Of a stretch of DNA of 64,000 bases, positions 18,030 to 27,320 are shown in pieces. Both the position numbers and the translations under genes were made by a program. Where the stretch lies: positions 1-64,000 of the forward strand of contig CAQUUC010000002.1 of assembly GCA_948896235.1 (NCBI GenBank). Reading direction: 5' to 3'. The notes beneath the pieces were generated by a model that was not told where the DNA came from, searched no databases, and saw nothing but the letters and a program-made list of their open reading frames with translations. This stretch comes from an uncultured Clostridia bacterium (GTDB lineage: Bacteria; Bacillota; Clostridia; TANB77; CAG-508). How positions within the stretch are numbered: the first letter of the stretch is position 1; each line of letters opens with the position of its first letter.

Positions 18030-18503
18030 CTAATTGTTTTTTAGCCATGATACTGATAATCTGTTTTTTATTTCTTCTCTTGCCATTTCGTTAGAAATTT
18101 CATAATTAGTTGGAGCAATTAGAAATATTGAATTAGATATTTTTTGGATATGTCCATCTAATGCGTGAACAGCTCCACTAATAAAATCAACTATTCTTCT
18201 TGCAACATCTTTATTTACATATTCAAGATTAACTATAACAGATTTTCTTTCTTTTAAATAATTACATATTTCTTCTGATTGTTCAAAAGTAGTTGGTTGA
18301 GATATTACCATCCTAATACTTTGACTTTGTGGCATATTTACAACTTTTGGTTTTCTACCAAATATTTTATTTATTCCTTCTACTTCTTGTTCTTCCTCTT
18401 CTTCATAATCATAATCATATGCTTTATCTTCTAATTCTTCCTCTTCTTCTGCACTTTCCATTCCTAAAAAATCCCAAATTCTATTCATTACAGCTCCTGC
18501 CAT
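18030..18503 (-). CDS. sepF: cell division protein SepF
   Basis: SepF bundles FtsZ protofilaments and tethers them to the membrane. The N-terminal amphipathic helix (MAGAVMNRIWDFLGM) is followed by an acidic linker rich in Glu and Tyr (residues 17-45). The SepF core domain comes next (KPKVVNMPQ, VISQPTTFEQSEEICNYLKE, RRIVDFISGAVHALDGHIQKI). At 157 residues the length is usual. The ribosome binding site is GGGGAGG. Upstream of divIVA on the same strand, 116 bases apart. Confidence 0.94.
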   Translation of the reverse strand: MAGAVMNRIWDFLGMESAEEEEELEDKAYDYDYEEEEEQEVEGINKIFGRKPKVVNMPQSQSIRMVISQPTTFEQSEEICNYLKERKSVIVNLEYVNKDVARRIVDFISGAVHALDGHIQKISNSIFLIAPTNYEISNEMAREEIKNRLSVSWLKNN

Positions 18504-18625
18504 TTATAAAACCTCCCCATACTTCTCCTTGGTATTCGTTAATAGTATCTTACTTTTTATAGTAAAAGTCAATACCTTTTTATATTGTAATTTATTTTTA
18601 ATAGCTTTGTAATATTTTTGTAACA

Positions 18626-19897
18626 TTACACCTTTGGATTAAGCATAATTTCATCATGTAACACTATTGTTTTTACTTGTTTTAAGTCTTTATCTGTATA
18701 CCCCATTTTATCTCTTAGTTCTTCGTTTGTATAATTTGAAATTATAGAGTAAGCTTCATTTTGTTTTAATACTTTTATTAGTATTTTATCTGTATATCCC
18801 ATCCTATTTCTAACTATGTAATAAATGTCTTGTCCTGTTGGTGCTGTTTCTTTAATTAAAGCATCATTTGGAACTTTTAAGCCACTATAACTCCACCAAA
18901 TAATATCAAAGGTTATTTTTCTATAACCCGATAATAATTCTAATCCATTAGTAATTTTGAATATAAGCAATCGGGAATTTTCTTCTTCTACAATATATTC
19001 TATTTTTGCAGTTATTACTTGAGAATTTGATAATCTCAAACTTACACTATCTCCTATCTTAGCTTCTTTTGATTTTTGTGACTCAAGTGATGCTGCTATA
19101 TATGCTTCAAAATTGTCTATTATTTTTCCATTTTCATTGCTTGTTGCAACAATTTCCCCTGTTTTTAGTTTTAAATCTTCTAAAAATTTTTTGTTTAATG
19201 TAGAAAAGCTTTCTTTTGTTAATACACTTTCTAGTCCATCTACTCTATATGATACAATTCCGCTTGACTCTGCAGTTACATATTCAGCTCCTGAATTTAA
19301 ACTATTTTCATAAGAACTTCTTTCTTCTATTAATTTTCTTATATATGAACCCTGCGGGCTTAGTTCTCCTGCTATTTTTGCTTTTTTTGTTATTTTTGTA
19401 TTTATATCTTTTTTATATTCTAATATTTTTTGAACGTCTTTCAAATTTGATACTTCATTTAGTTTTTGACTAATTTGATTTTCTAAAAGTTTCATATCAC
19501 TAGAAAATAAGTCATTTTCATTTTCCATTGCAGCTTGTATTTTTAAATCTAACTCTTCTATTTTTTTAACCAAGGTTTCCTCATTATTGCTATAATATCT
19601 ATAAATTGAATCTCCTTTTGCTACTCTTTCTCCTTCTGTTTTTATTTGTATCATTCCATTTTTGTAGTTATCACCTTGTACTACTGTTTCATTTCTTATA
19701 ACATATCCTACTGCACTTTCTTCTTCTGATAATCCACCATTTTCAATCATAAAAACTTCTGTCGGGTGTTTTATAAGTTGAATAATTGCATAAACGAAAT
19801 ATACTAATATTATTAATCCTATGGCATAGCAAATAGCTACTTTTTTCATATTTTTCTTAGGAGTTTTTTTATTATTAATTTTACTTATTTCTTTCAA
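18626..19897 (-). CDS. HlyD-like membrane fusion/adaptor protein
   Basis: One membrane helix (residues 18-41) follows a Lys/Asn-rich cytoplasmic start. The rest is extracytoplasmic: a biotinyl-lipoyl-like strand region (GYVIRNETVVQGDNY), a central coiled coil (LVKKIEELDLKIQAAMENEN) and a beta-barrel end. The same layout is seen in HlyD-family adaptors that Clostridia carry next to sepF. No partner transporter gene is adjacent, so the transport role is unproven. The stop overlaps nothing; the start overlaps the miaA stop by 4 bases, suggesting translational coupling. Confidence 0.75.
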   Translation of the reverse strand: MKEISKINNKKTPKKNMKKVAICYAIGLIILVYFVYAIIQLIKHPTEVFMIENGGLSEEESAVGYVIRNETVVQGDNYKNGMIQIKTEGERVAKGDSIYRYYSNNEETLVKKIEELDLKIQAAMENENDLFSSDMKLLENQISQKLNEVSNLKDVQKILEYKKDINTKITKKAKIAGELSPQGSYIRKLIEERSSYENSLNSGAEYVTAESSGIVSYRVDGLESVLTKESFSTLNKKFLEDLKLKTGEIVATSNENGKIIDNFEAYIAASLESQKSKEAKIGDSVSLRLSNSQVITAKIEYIVEEENSRLLIFKITNGLELLSGYRKITFDIIWWSYSGLKVPNDALIKETAPTGQDIYYIVRNRMGYTDKILIKVLKQNEAYSIISNYTNEELRDKMGYTDKDLKQVKTIVLHDEIMLNPKV

Positions 19898-20854
19898 TTT
19901 ATTCCCTCCAAAATAATATTAATATTATTTTGCCTATCACCACTTGCATCTAACCATATTGTTTGCTTATTCTTTCTAAACCAAGTTAGTTGCCTTTTTG
20001 CATATCTTCTTGTTTCAAGTTTTATTTTCTCTATTGCTTCTTCTTTTGTTAGTATTCCCTCAAGATATTCTTTTATCTCTTTATAGCCTAATGCTTGCAT
20101 CGCTGTTGGATATTTATTATACTTTTTACATATATTCTTAGTTTCTTCTATAAGTCCTTGTTCTATCATAATATCCACTCTTCTATTTATTCTGTCATAC
20201 AAAATCTCTCTATCCATATTCAGTGCAAAAACTTTATAGTCATATGGTATTTCTTTTTTTCTTGATGCTATTTCTTGTTCTGTTTTTGTTTTTCCTGTTG
20301 CTTTATATATTTCTAATATTCTAATAATTCTTTTTTTATCATTTTTACTTATACTTTTTATTGCTTCTTCATCAATTTCTTTTGCTCTATTGTATAATTT
20401 TTCTAAACCTTCTTTTTCTGCAAGCTGTTCTAGTTTATTTCTATATTCTTCATCAAATTCTATATCTTGATATTCTATTCCATAAATTAAAGAATCAACA
20501 TATAGTCCTGTACCTCCTACCACAATTGGAATTTTTCCTTTTTTTAATATTTCTTCTATACATTTTATAGCTTCCTTTTTGTAATCTGCTACACTGTATC
20601 TTTCATCTGGGGATACAAAATCTATCATATAATGTTTGATATCTCCCATTTCTTCTTTCGTTGGTTTTGCACTTCCAATATCCATATCTTTATATATTTG
20701 CATTGAATCTGCTGATACCACTTCACCATTTATTTGTTTGGCAAGTTCTATTGATAAAGCAGTTTTTCCGTGATGCTGTTGGTCCACATATAACAATTAC
20801 TTTTGGTTTTATAAATTTCGAAGATTTCTCTAGTATTAACTCTTCACTTTTCAT
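19894..20854 (-). CDS. miaA: tRNA dimethylallyltransferase, +1 shift inside the Walker A loop
   Basis: MiaA adds dimethylallyl to A37 of tRNAs that read UNN codons. The ATG at 20854 has a GAGGTGA site, and the protein starts with a short lead into VIVICGPTAS. The next codons are TCA CGG AAA (CGG at 20768-20770). Skipping the C gives GGA for the invariant glycine of GPTASGKT and continues through DSMQIYKDMDIGSAKP, GGTGLYVDSLIYG and MQALGYKEI to a normal length of 319 residues. Without the shift the protein would lack the whole nucleotide-binding loop. The 5' end lies 24 bases after the small membrane protein gene; the 3' end overlaps the HlyD-like gene. Confidence 0.94.
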
Positions 20855-20878
20855 TTTTAGTTATTCACCTCAAATTTT

Positions 20879-21305
20879 TTATTTATTATTTATTACACTA
20901 CTTATTAATCCAATTTCAAAATCTTTAATATATCCTACTTCCAATATGAATATAAAAATCAAAATTATTGAAAATATCACAACTTTCTTTTTTAACCCGA
21001 GCTTTATCAATTCTTTTATCTTTATATTTATTTAATGAATTATATATATATGGTAACGATATTATTGCATTAATAGGTGCAAATATTAATATAGCTGTAT
21101 TTCTTGCAACACTAATATGTTTAGAATTTGCAACCATTCCACTAGTACTTATAAAACATATAATTACTGTTACAATAAGAGTTACTATAAATCCAATTGT
21201 TATCAGCTTTATTTGACTGAATTTATCATAATTATACATATTATGATAAATCATAACTCCAGCAATAACGTATATAATTATTGATATTGTTAATATTAAT
21301 AACAT
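20879..21305 (-). CDS. small four-helix membrane protein, +1 shift before the last helix
   Basis: Unknown family. Hydrophobic segments lie near residues 1-21, 32-52, 69-91 and 107-126. The fourth helix appears only if CGGG at GCT CGG GTT (CGG at 20997-20999) is read as Gly: the frame then gives KKKVVIFSIILIFIFILEVG and stops at 20879, for 141 residues. In the zero frame the end is a polar, unremarkable 23-residue tail. Because both frames stay open for some distance this site is softer evidence than radA or miaA, but a new helix of perfect length is unlikely by chance. Start ATG at 21305 after AAGGAGACG. Confidence 0.65.
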
Positions 21306-21373
21306 TTTCGTCTCCTTTAGTTTTATATAGTATATATTTAACTTGTTCTAATATAGTTGTTCTTTAAGATTTT

Positions 21374-23809
21374 TTATTTTCTTCTTGCAAATTTCTTTTC
21401 CATATCATTTTTATCCATTTTTATTGCAGTTGGTCTTCCATGTGGGCATGTGAATGGATTTGGTAGTTTTAACAATTCTTCCATTAAGCTATCTACTTCT
21501 TCATTTGTTAAATCCATATTTGCTTTCACTGCTGCTTTACATGCTACTGTTGCTATAAATCTTTCTTCGATTTCTTGTTTTGCAGTTCTTGCAACTTGAT
21601 TAATTTCATCTAAGGTTTCTAAGAATAGTTCTTTTGTATCTATTTCTAGACAGATATCTGGTACTCCAGTCAATTTTATTGTGTTATCTCCAAATTCTTC
21701 GAATACGAATCCTGCTTTTTCAAACATTTCAACATTATCATTTAAGATATCCATTTCTTTATGTGTTAGAGTAATAACATCAGGTAATAATAACATTTGA
21801 GAATTTTTGTCTAATCCAGAATAGTAATTTTTCTTTACTTTTTCATACATTACTCTTTCGTGTGCTGCATGTTGATCTATCATATATAATTCATTCTTTA
21901 TTTCAATTATTATATATGTATTGAAAGCAATTCCCACTAATTTATATACTGGTTTTTGGTATTCTGGTATGTTTTCAAAAACAGAAATATTGTTATCTTT
22001 TATTAGTTCATATGCACTAATTTTTTCTTCTTCTTTTTTCTTTTCTTCTTCTACTGATGCTGGTAGTTTTCCAAATATTTTTTCATACATATTTGAAAAT
22101 TCTGGACTTTCCTCTACATTTTCTATTGTTTCTAACTTGTCCATCATTTCTTGTACTTCTTCACTTGTAAACTTTCTTGTGTTTTGTTCTTCTTGTTTAT
22201 CTTCTACATATAAATTTTGATTTAATTTTTCTTCAATTATCTCTTCATTTACACTATTTTCTAAAGATTCGTTTTCATATTTTACATTCATTTCATTATT
22301 AGAATCTACTGTTTCTATGCTTTCTATTGTTCCTAATCCTATCGTTTCATAATTTTCTGTATCTTCTTTTAACTCTATACTATCTTGCGCATTTTCTATA
22401 TTATCCTCAACAACTTGTACTTCAGAAGAATCTACATTTTTATTATCTAAACCTTGTTCAGAATTACTGTTTTCTCCATCTTGTAATTTTTGTGTATCTT
22501 GCATTAATATATCAATGTTTGTATGTAAATTTGGATCACTTTCTGCTTCTTCTTTTAAACGTTTTTGCATTGCAATTAACTCTTTAAAAACATCCATTTT
22601 TTTATCTTGGTTAGGCATTGTTTTGTCTTCAGCCAATTTTTCAAATTCTGGTTCTTCTTTAGCTACTTTTATTTCTTCTCTATTGTTATATATTTGTTCA
22701 ATCATATTTTCTTTTGGTTCTACTTCTTGTGCCTTTATTTTTCTAAATAAATCTGTAATACTTGATTTTGGTTTATTATTTTCTATTTCCTCTATTGTTT
22801 TTTCAGTATTTTCAATTAATTCTGCCTTAAGTAGTGTATCTTTTATGGCATGGTAAATTGCTTTAAATACTTTGTTTTCTTCTTGAAATCTTACTTCTAA
22901 TTTAGCTGGATGAACATTAACATCCACCATACTTGGATCCATATCTATATTTAATACTAAAAATCCATATTTTCCTATTGGAAGTAAACCTTTAAAGCTA
23001 TTTTCTGCTGCTCCTGATAATGTTTTATCCTTAATATATCTTTCATTTACAAAGAAAATTTGGTTAGAACGATTTGATCTTGCTATTTCTGGTTTTCCAA
23101 CAACTCCTGTTACGTGAATATCTTCATATGTGTAATTTACTTCTAAAATACTATTTGCAATATCTTTACCATAGATTGAATAAATTACATCTTGTATCTT
23201 ACCATTGCCTGATGTTTGAATTATCGTTTTTCCACTGTTTATTAATCTAAATGAAATATCAGGGTGAATTAAAGCAAGTCTTGTAACTGCATCTTCAATA
23301 TATCCAGATTCTGTATAATCCTTTTTCAAAAATTTATATCTTACTGGAGTATTAAAAAATAAATTTTCTACTGTTATAGTAGTTCCAAGCCCGCATCCAG
23401 TTTCCTCAAACAAAAGTACTCTTCCCGCTTCTACTACAATTCTATTTCCTATCTCTTCATTTTTAGTTCTTGAAATCATTTCTACATTTGCAATTGCGGC
23501 AATACTTGCTAACGCCTCTCCTCTAAAGCCCATAGACTTAACTTCTTTTAAATCTTCAGCGCTTCTAATTTTACTTGTTGCATGTCTCTCGAATGCAATT
23601 TCCATATCATCTTTTTCAATACCTTTTCCATTATCAGTTATACGGATATACGATATTCCACCATTTTTTATTTCTATATTTATATTAGTTGCACCTGCAT
23701 CAATCGAATTTTCTACCATCTCTTTTATTACAGATGCTGGCCTTTCTACAACTTCTCCAGCTGCAATTTTATTTATTGTAAGTTCGTCTAATAAAACAAT
23801 ATTTCCCAT
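21374..23809 (-). CDS. mutL: DNA mismatch repair endonuclease MutL
   Basis: MutL couples mismatch recognition by MutS to strand incision. The N-terminal GHKL ATPase is complete (ENSIDAGA, DNGKGI, GFRGEALASI), followed by the transducer domain to about residue 335. A very long acidic, Glu/Asn-rich linker (about 335-600) precedes the C-terminal endonuclease domain with DQHAAHERVMYE, ACKAAVKANMD and CPHGRPTAI. The intact DQHA-x2-E-x4-E motif indicates a nicking MutL, as in bacteria lacking MutH. At 811 residues it is longer than most because of the linker. No in-frame CGG in 2.4 kb. No mutS lies within the window. Confidence 0.96.
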   Translation of the reverse strand: MGNIVLLDELTINKIAAGEVVERPASVIKEMVENSIDAGATNINIEIKNGGISYIRITDNGKGIEKDDMEIAFERHATSKIRSAEDLKEVKSMGFRGEALASIAAIANVEMISRTKNEEIGNRIVVEAGRVLLFEETGCGLGTTITVENLFFNTPVRYKFLKKDYTESGYIEDAVTRLALIHPDISFRLINSGKTIIQTSGNGKIQDVIYSIYGKDIANSILEVNYTYEDIHVTGVVGKPEIARSNRSNQIFFVNERYIKDKTLSGAAENSFKGLLPIGKYGFLVLNIDMDPSMVDVNVHPAKLEVRFQEENKVFKAIYHAIKDTLLKAELIENTEKTIEEIENNKPKSSITDLFRKIKAQEVEPKENMIEQIYNNREEIKVAKEEPEFEKLAEDKTMPNQDKKMDVFKELIAMQKRLKEEAESDPNLHTNIDILMQDTQKLQDGENSNSEQGLDNKNVDSSEVQVVEDNIENAQDSIELKEDTENYETIGLGTIESIETVDSNNEMNVKYENESLENSVNEEIIEEKLNQNLYVEDKQEEQNTRKFTSEEVQEMMDKLETIENVEESPEFSNMYEKIFGKLPASVEEEKKKEEEKISAYELIKDNNISVFENIPEYQKPVYKLVGIAFNTYIIIEIKNELYMIDQHAAHERVMYEKVKKNYYSGLDKNSQMLLLPDVITLTHKEMDILNDNVEMFEKAGFVFEEFGDNTIKLTGVPDICLEIDTKELFLETLDEINQVARTAKQEIEERFIATVACKAAVKANMDLTNEEVDSLMEELLKLPNPFTCPHGRPTAIKMDKNDMEKKFARRK

Positions 23810-23982
23810 ATAAATACCCTCTTCTCCTATGTTTATAACTTCATATGGATTATATCATTTATTGTTATTTTTTGTATAGTTTTTTGGAATAATTTTTAGA
23901 ATTAAATTATTTATTAATTATATCTTTTTTGAATTTTAAAATTTATTTTGAATTAAGTTTACTGTGAGTATAAACTTAATGC

Positions 23983-24017
23983 AAACTAAAACGAGCCCCC
24001 AGCTTCGTTCTTAGTTT
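23983..24017. terminator. hairpin after the 24036 gene
   Basis: AAACTAA plus ACGA pair with TCGT plus TTAGTTT around a C-rich loop. It lies just beyond the stop of the minus-strand coiled-coil gene; the T-run is weak. Confidence 0.5.
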
Positions 24018-24035
24018 TATTCTTCCCTTTTTAGA

Positions 24036-24380
24036 TTATTGGACCATTTTCAGTTCTTCAGCCTTTTTATCTACTGTTTCTACATCCATTAAAACAGCAT
24101 CAATTCTATCATCAAGGTGTTTTACTGTACTTTTTAAATAGACCACATCTTTTTTCATCTGTGTAACACTATGTAGTATTATTGTTTGCCCTCTTTTTAC
24201 GCTTTTAATTTCATCTTGCATTATAGCTTGACTCTCTTTTAAATCAGCTATTTCATATTGCATTATTGTTTGATTTGCTTTCAATTCTTCTTGACCTGCT
24301 TTTAGTTCTTCTTGAGTAGCATCAATTCTGTCTAATCTGTTTAAGATTTCTTGTGCTAGTTTTTCATTCATATTTTTCAC
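24036..24380 (-). CDS. small coiled-coil protein with degenerate heptad repeats
   Basis: The 114-residue protein is one long alpha-helical coiled coil with internal repeats (QEELKAGQEELKANQTIMQ, then DLKESQAIMQDEIKSVKRGQ). It has no membrane segment or catalytic motif. It resembles in style the protein at 44254-44703: similar N-terminus (AQEILNRLDRIDA against AKQILSQVSIIAS), one gene per unit, and palindromic promoter region. The ribosome binding site is AAGGAGGTG. Upstream (about 24392-24425) AATTTGTCATAT is repeated inverted as ATATGGCAAATT, a possible operator. Function unknown. Confidence 0.65.
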   Translation of the reverse strand: MKNMNEKLAQEILNRLDRIDATQEELKAGQEELKANQTIMQYEIADLKESQAIMQDEIKSVKRGQTIILHSVTQMKKDVVYLKSTVKHLDDRIDAVLMDVETVDKKAEELKMVQ

Positions 24381-24529
24381 CTCCTTAATTTGTCATATTG
24401 ATATGTTATCATATGGCAAATTTTAATGCAAGTAGTTTTCTAAAATTTGTAACACTTTTTTTGAAGCAAGAATAGTATATATCATACAAAAGAACAAAAA
24501 ACTTAGTTCTTTATAGGGAGGTTGCTTAA

Positions 24530-24631
24530 ATGGGAAATTGTTGTAATTGTGAGATTTTGTGGTTCATTATCTTATTCTTACTACTTTTCTGTAACTGTGG
24601 CAACAGCTGTTGTAGCAGAAACTGCAACTAG
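24530..24631 (+). CDS. 33-residue Cys-rich single-helix peptide
   Basis: A strong AGGGAGG site precedes an ATG encoding a cysteine-rich start (GNCCNCE), a 15-residue hydrophobic helix (ILWFIILFLLLF) and a Cys/Asn end (CNCGNSCCSRNCN). It is followed 55 bases later by a second gene of the same design. Such short membrane-spanning Cys/Gly peptides are common in spore-forming Bacillota, sometimes linked to spores, but I do not know a function. Confidence 0.6.
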   Translation: MGNCCNCEILWFIILFLLLFCNCGNSCCSRNCN

Positions 24632-24686
24632 TATGTCTTACCCTAACAGAAAAGTACATTTATTATTTTGAAAGGGGGGAATTCAT

Positions 24687-24812
24687 ATGCCAGAAAACAG
24701 AGGTTGCGGATGCGGATGTGGTTTCGGTGGTGATAACTGCATTTGGATAATTATCGTTATATTAATAGTTTTATGTTGCTGCGGTGGTAACAATAACTGC
24801 GGATGTTGCTAA
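24687..24812 (+). CDS. 41-residue Gly/Cys-rich single-helix peptide
   Basis: The gene follows AAAGGGGGGA and encodes a Gly-Cys repeat (GCGCGCGFGG), a hydrophobic helix (IWIIIVILIVL) and a second Cys/Gly cluster (CCCGGNNNCGCC). It is clearly a partner or duplicate of the 24530 gene in layout, though not in sequence. The CGG trinucleotides here all span codons (TGC GGA). A terminator follows. Confidence 0.6.
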   Translation: MPENRGCGCGCGFGGDNCIWIIIVILIVLCCCGGNNNCGCC

Positions 24813-24868
24813 TTAAAGTTTAGCAATTAAAAGTTAGAATTTAGCTTACTAATTTCTAACTTATTCCC

Positions 24869-24910
24869 AAAAAGAGGAGCTATTCTTTTTATAGAATACT
24901 CCTCTTTTTT
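24869..24910. terminator. bidirectional terminator
   Basis: AAAAAGAGGAG and CTCCTCTTTTT with an inner TATTCT/AGAATA extension. It ends the two Cys-rich peptide genes on the plus strand and the 24915 frame on the minus strand. Confidence 0.8.
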
Positions 24911-24914
24911 GTAA

Positions 24915-25191
24915 TTAAATTTCCAGATATTTTTTCTTATATTGTTCTACTCTTTCTTTATCTACAACACCAATTTTAAATAAAATAATATTCGTCTCTT
25001 TCTTCTGATACTTGTAATATATTTTCAATTTTTCCCTGATGATATTCTTCTACTGGATATTCTTTAAATGCATCTTCTAAGTCTTTAATTTTTCCTTTTT
25101 TCTTTGCTTCTTCTAAAAAATCATTTATAACTTTATCTCCTTCTTTATATATAATAACATATTCTCTTTTATTTTTTAATCTTCTTGACAA
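24915..25191 (-). pseudogene. disrupted small gene, possible remnant of an antitoxin-toxin gene
   Basis: From a TTG at 25191 a frame encodes a basic start (MSRRLKNKREYVIIYKEGD) and acidic middle (LEDAFKEYPVEEYHQG) but stops at 24976. The next frame encodes NIILFKIGVVDKERVEQYKK and stops at 24915, right beside a terminator. No CGG lies at the junction, so this is unlike the other frame changes. The N-terminal part and the FKIGVVD end remind me of long Clostridial proteins with a PemK/MazF-like toxin domain, with the middle deleted. There is no ribosome binding site before the TTG. The family link is a weak inference from memory. Confidence 0.4.
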
Positions 25192-25268
25192 TTTTTAGTT
25201 AAAAAATGAGAGAATAATTTATATTCCCCCATTTTCTAACCTCTAGTTTCTAATTTCTAACTTTTAAA

Positions 25269-26903
25269 TTAATACATTCCCCCCATATCCCCAGACATAT
25301 CATTATGTCCACAACTACATGATTTTTCTTCTTTTTTATCTGTTACAATAGATTCTGTTGTAAGTACCATAGATGCTATACTTTCCGCGTTTTGTAATGC
25401 ACTTCTTGTAACTTTTGTAGGATCTACTATTCCCACTCTCTTCATATCAACATATTGTTCTTGACTTGCATCAAATCCAAATCCAACTTCGCTTGTTTTT
25501 ACTCTTTCTAATATCACTGCTGGTTCAAGTCCTGCATTTACAGCTATTTGTTTTATTGGTTCTTCTAATGCTTTTAAAACAATTTTTGCTCCTAGTTTTT
25601 CATCATCTTTTAAAGTATTTATCATATCCTCTACTTTTTTACTAATATTTACATATGCTGTTCCACCACCTGCAACTATTCCTTCTTCAACCGCTGCTTT
25701 TGTTGCAGATAGAGCATCTTCAATTCTTAGTTTCTTTTCTTTCATTTCTACTTCTGTTGCTGCTCCTACTTGAATTACTGCAACTCCTCCTGCAATTTTT
25801 GCAAGTCTTTCTTGTAGTTTTTCTCTATCATATTCACTGTGTGTTTCAGCAAGTGCTACACGAATTTGTTTTACTCTTTCTGCAATTTTTTCTTTATCAC
25901 CTGCACCATCAACAATTATTGTATTTTCTTTTTGTACTTTTACTTGTCTTGCTCTACCTAATTGGTCAATAGTAGTTTCTTTTAGCTCAAGTCCTAAATC
26001 AGAGGTAATTACTTCTCCTCCAGTTAAAATAGCTATATCTTCTAACATTTCTTTTCTTCTATCACCATATCCTGGTGCTTTAACTGCTACAACATTTAAA
26101 ACTCCTCTTAATTTGTTTAGAATTAATGTTGATAATGCTTCTCCTTCAATATCATCACATATAATTACTAATTTTCCTGATGATTGCATTAAGCTTTCTA
26201 ATAGTGGAAGTATTTCTTGAATATTGCTTATTTTTTTATCTGTAATTAATATATATGGATTATCCATAACTGCTTCCATTTTTTCTGTATCTGTTGCCAT
26301 ATAAGGTGATACATATCCTTTATCAAATTGCATTCCTTCTACTACATCTACATATGTATTTGAAGTTTTTGATTCTTCTATTGTAATAACACCATCTTTA
26401 GATACTTTTTCCATTGCATCTGCAATTAATGTTCCTATTTCTTTATTATTTGCAGAAATTGTAGCGACTCTTGCTATATCTTCTTTTCCGTTTACATTTG
26501 AACTAATTTTTTTAAGTTCTTCTACAGCAACTTCTACTGCTTTATCCATTCCTCTTTTTATTGCCATTGGATCTCCACCAGCAGCTACATTTTTTACTCC
26601 TTCTTTTATCATACTTTGAGCAAGTACTGTAGCTGTTGTTGTTCCATCTCCTGCTACATCATTTGTTTTTGTAGATACTTCTTTAACAAGTCTTGCTCCC
26701 ATATTTTCATATGGATCTTCTAATTCTATTTCTTTTGCAATTGTAACACCATCATTTGTAATAAGTGGTGCTCCAAAGCTTTTATCTAATACTACATTTC
26801 TTCCTTTTGGTCCAAGTGTTACTTTAACAGTGTCTGCTAATTTATTAACACCATCTAATAATTTTTTTCTAGCTTCTTCGCCATATTTAATTTCCTTTGC
26901 CAT
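25269..26903 (-). CDS. groL: 60 kDa chaperonin GroEL
   Basis: GroEL assembles the double-ring ATP-driven folding chamber with GroES. At 544 residues it has the expected length, the N-terminal ATP loop TLGPKGRNVVLD, DGVTIAKEIELEDP, GDGTTTATVLAQ and the C-terminal DPTKVTRSALQNAESIAS. The tail is not the usual pure GGM repeat: it has cysteines and a histidine (CSCGHNDMSGDMGGMY). It is second in a groS-groL operon under an upstream CIRCE operator. Ribosome binding site AAAGGA. Multiple CGG trinucleotides occur only across codon boundaries. Confidence 0.98.
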   Translation of the reverse strand: MAKEIKYGEEARKKLLDGVNKLADTVKVTLGPKGRNVVLDKSFGAPLITNDGVTIAKEIELEDPYENMGARLVKEVSTKTNDVAGDGTTTATVLAQSMIKEGVKNVAAGGDPMAIKRGMDKAVEVAVEELKKISSNVNGKEDIARVATISANNKEIGTLIADAMEKVSKDGVITIEESKTSNTYVDVVEGMQFDKGYVSPYMATDTEKMEAVMDNPYILITDKKISNIQEILPLLESLMQSSGKLVIICDDIEGEALSTLILNKLRGVLNVVAVKAPGYGDRRKEMLEDIAILTGGEVITSDLGLELKETTIDQLGRARQVKVQKENTIIVDGAGDKEKIAERVKQIRVALAETHSEYDREKLQERLAKIAGGVAVIQVGAATEVEMKEKKLRIEDALSATKAAVEEGIVAGGGTAYVNISKKVEDMINTLKDDEKLGAKIVLKALEEPIKQIAVNAGLEPAVILERVKTSEVGFGFDASQEQYVDMKRVGIVDPTKVTRSALQNAESIASMVLTTESIVTDKKEEKSCSCGHNDMSGDMGGMY

Positions 26904-26927
26904 TTTAAATCAAATCCTTTCTTTTTT

Positions 26928-27212
26928 CTATTCTACTACTGCTAAGATGTCACTTTGTCTTACTATTATTAAGTCTTCTCCTTCGTATTTTATTTCTGTT
27001 CCTGAATATTTGCTTACAACAACTTTATCTCCTTTTTTTACCTCCATAGGAACTAATTTTCCATCTGAATTTGTAAGTCCTGGTCCAACTTCTAAAACCT
27101 CTGCTATTTGTGGTTTTTCTTTTGCACTAGATGCTAAAATTATTCCACTTTTTGTAGTTTCTTCACCTTCTATCATTTTAATGACTACTCTGTCTTGTAA
27201 TGGTTTTAACAT
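26928..27212 (-). CDS. groS: 10 kDa chaperonin GroES
   Basis: Co-chaperonin cap of GroEL. The 94-residue protein has the N-terminal PLQDRVVIKMIEGEE, the mobile loop TTKSGIILASSAKEKPQ and the roof/core motif VKKGDKVVVSKYSGTE. Ribosome binding site AAAGGAGG. It precedes groL by 24 bases and its leader carries the CIRCE element. Confidence 0.97.
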   Translation of the reverse strand: MLKPLQDRVVIKMIEGEETTKSGIILASSAKEKPQIAEVLEVGPGLTNSDGKLVPMEVKKGDKVVVSKYSGTEIKYEGEDLIIVRQSDILAVVE

Positions 27213-27263
27213 TTAAATTACCTCCTTTAAAATTCGAAGAATTTTGTAAAAAATCTCTTAATA

Positions 27264-27290
27264 TTAGCACTCTATTTCTTCGACTGCTAA
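27264..27290. promoter_or_regulatory. CIRCE operator (HrcA binding) with one mismatch
   Basis: TTAGCACTC, nine bases, then GACTGCTAA. The consensus is TTAGCACTC-N9-GAGTGCTAA, so the right arm differs at one base. It overlaps the start of the groES transcript. HrcA bound here would repress groESL and release it on heat stress. Confidence 0.88.
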
Positions 27291-27293
27291 TAA

Positions 27294-27320
27294 TTTATAC
27301 CCAATACTTTCAAATGTCAA
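27294..27320 (-). promoter_or_regulatory. groESL promoter
   Basis: On the minus strand TTGACA (27320-27315) and TATAAA (27299-27294) are 15 bases apart; a TAAATT two bases further would restore 17. The CIRCE element lies directly downstream. Confidence 0.6.

Noticed and set aside
24811..25265. Scattered TTCTAAC / TTAGAAA words around the small genes and near 2380
   Set aside because: Not periodic and not long enough to call a repeat array; consistent with AT-rich spacer.
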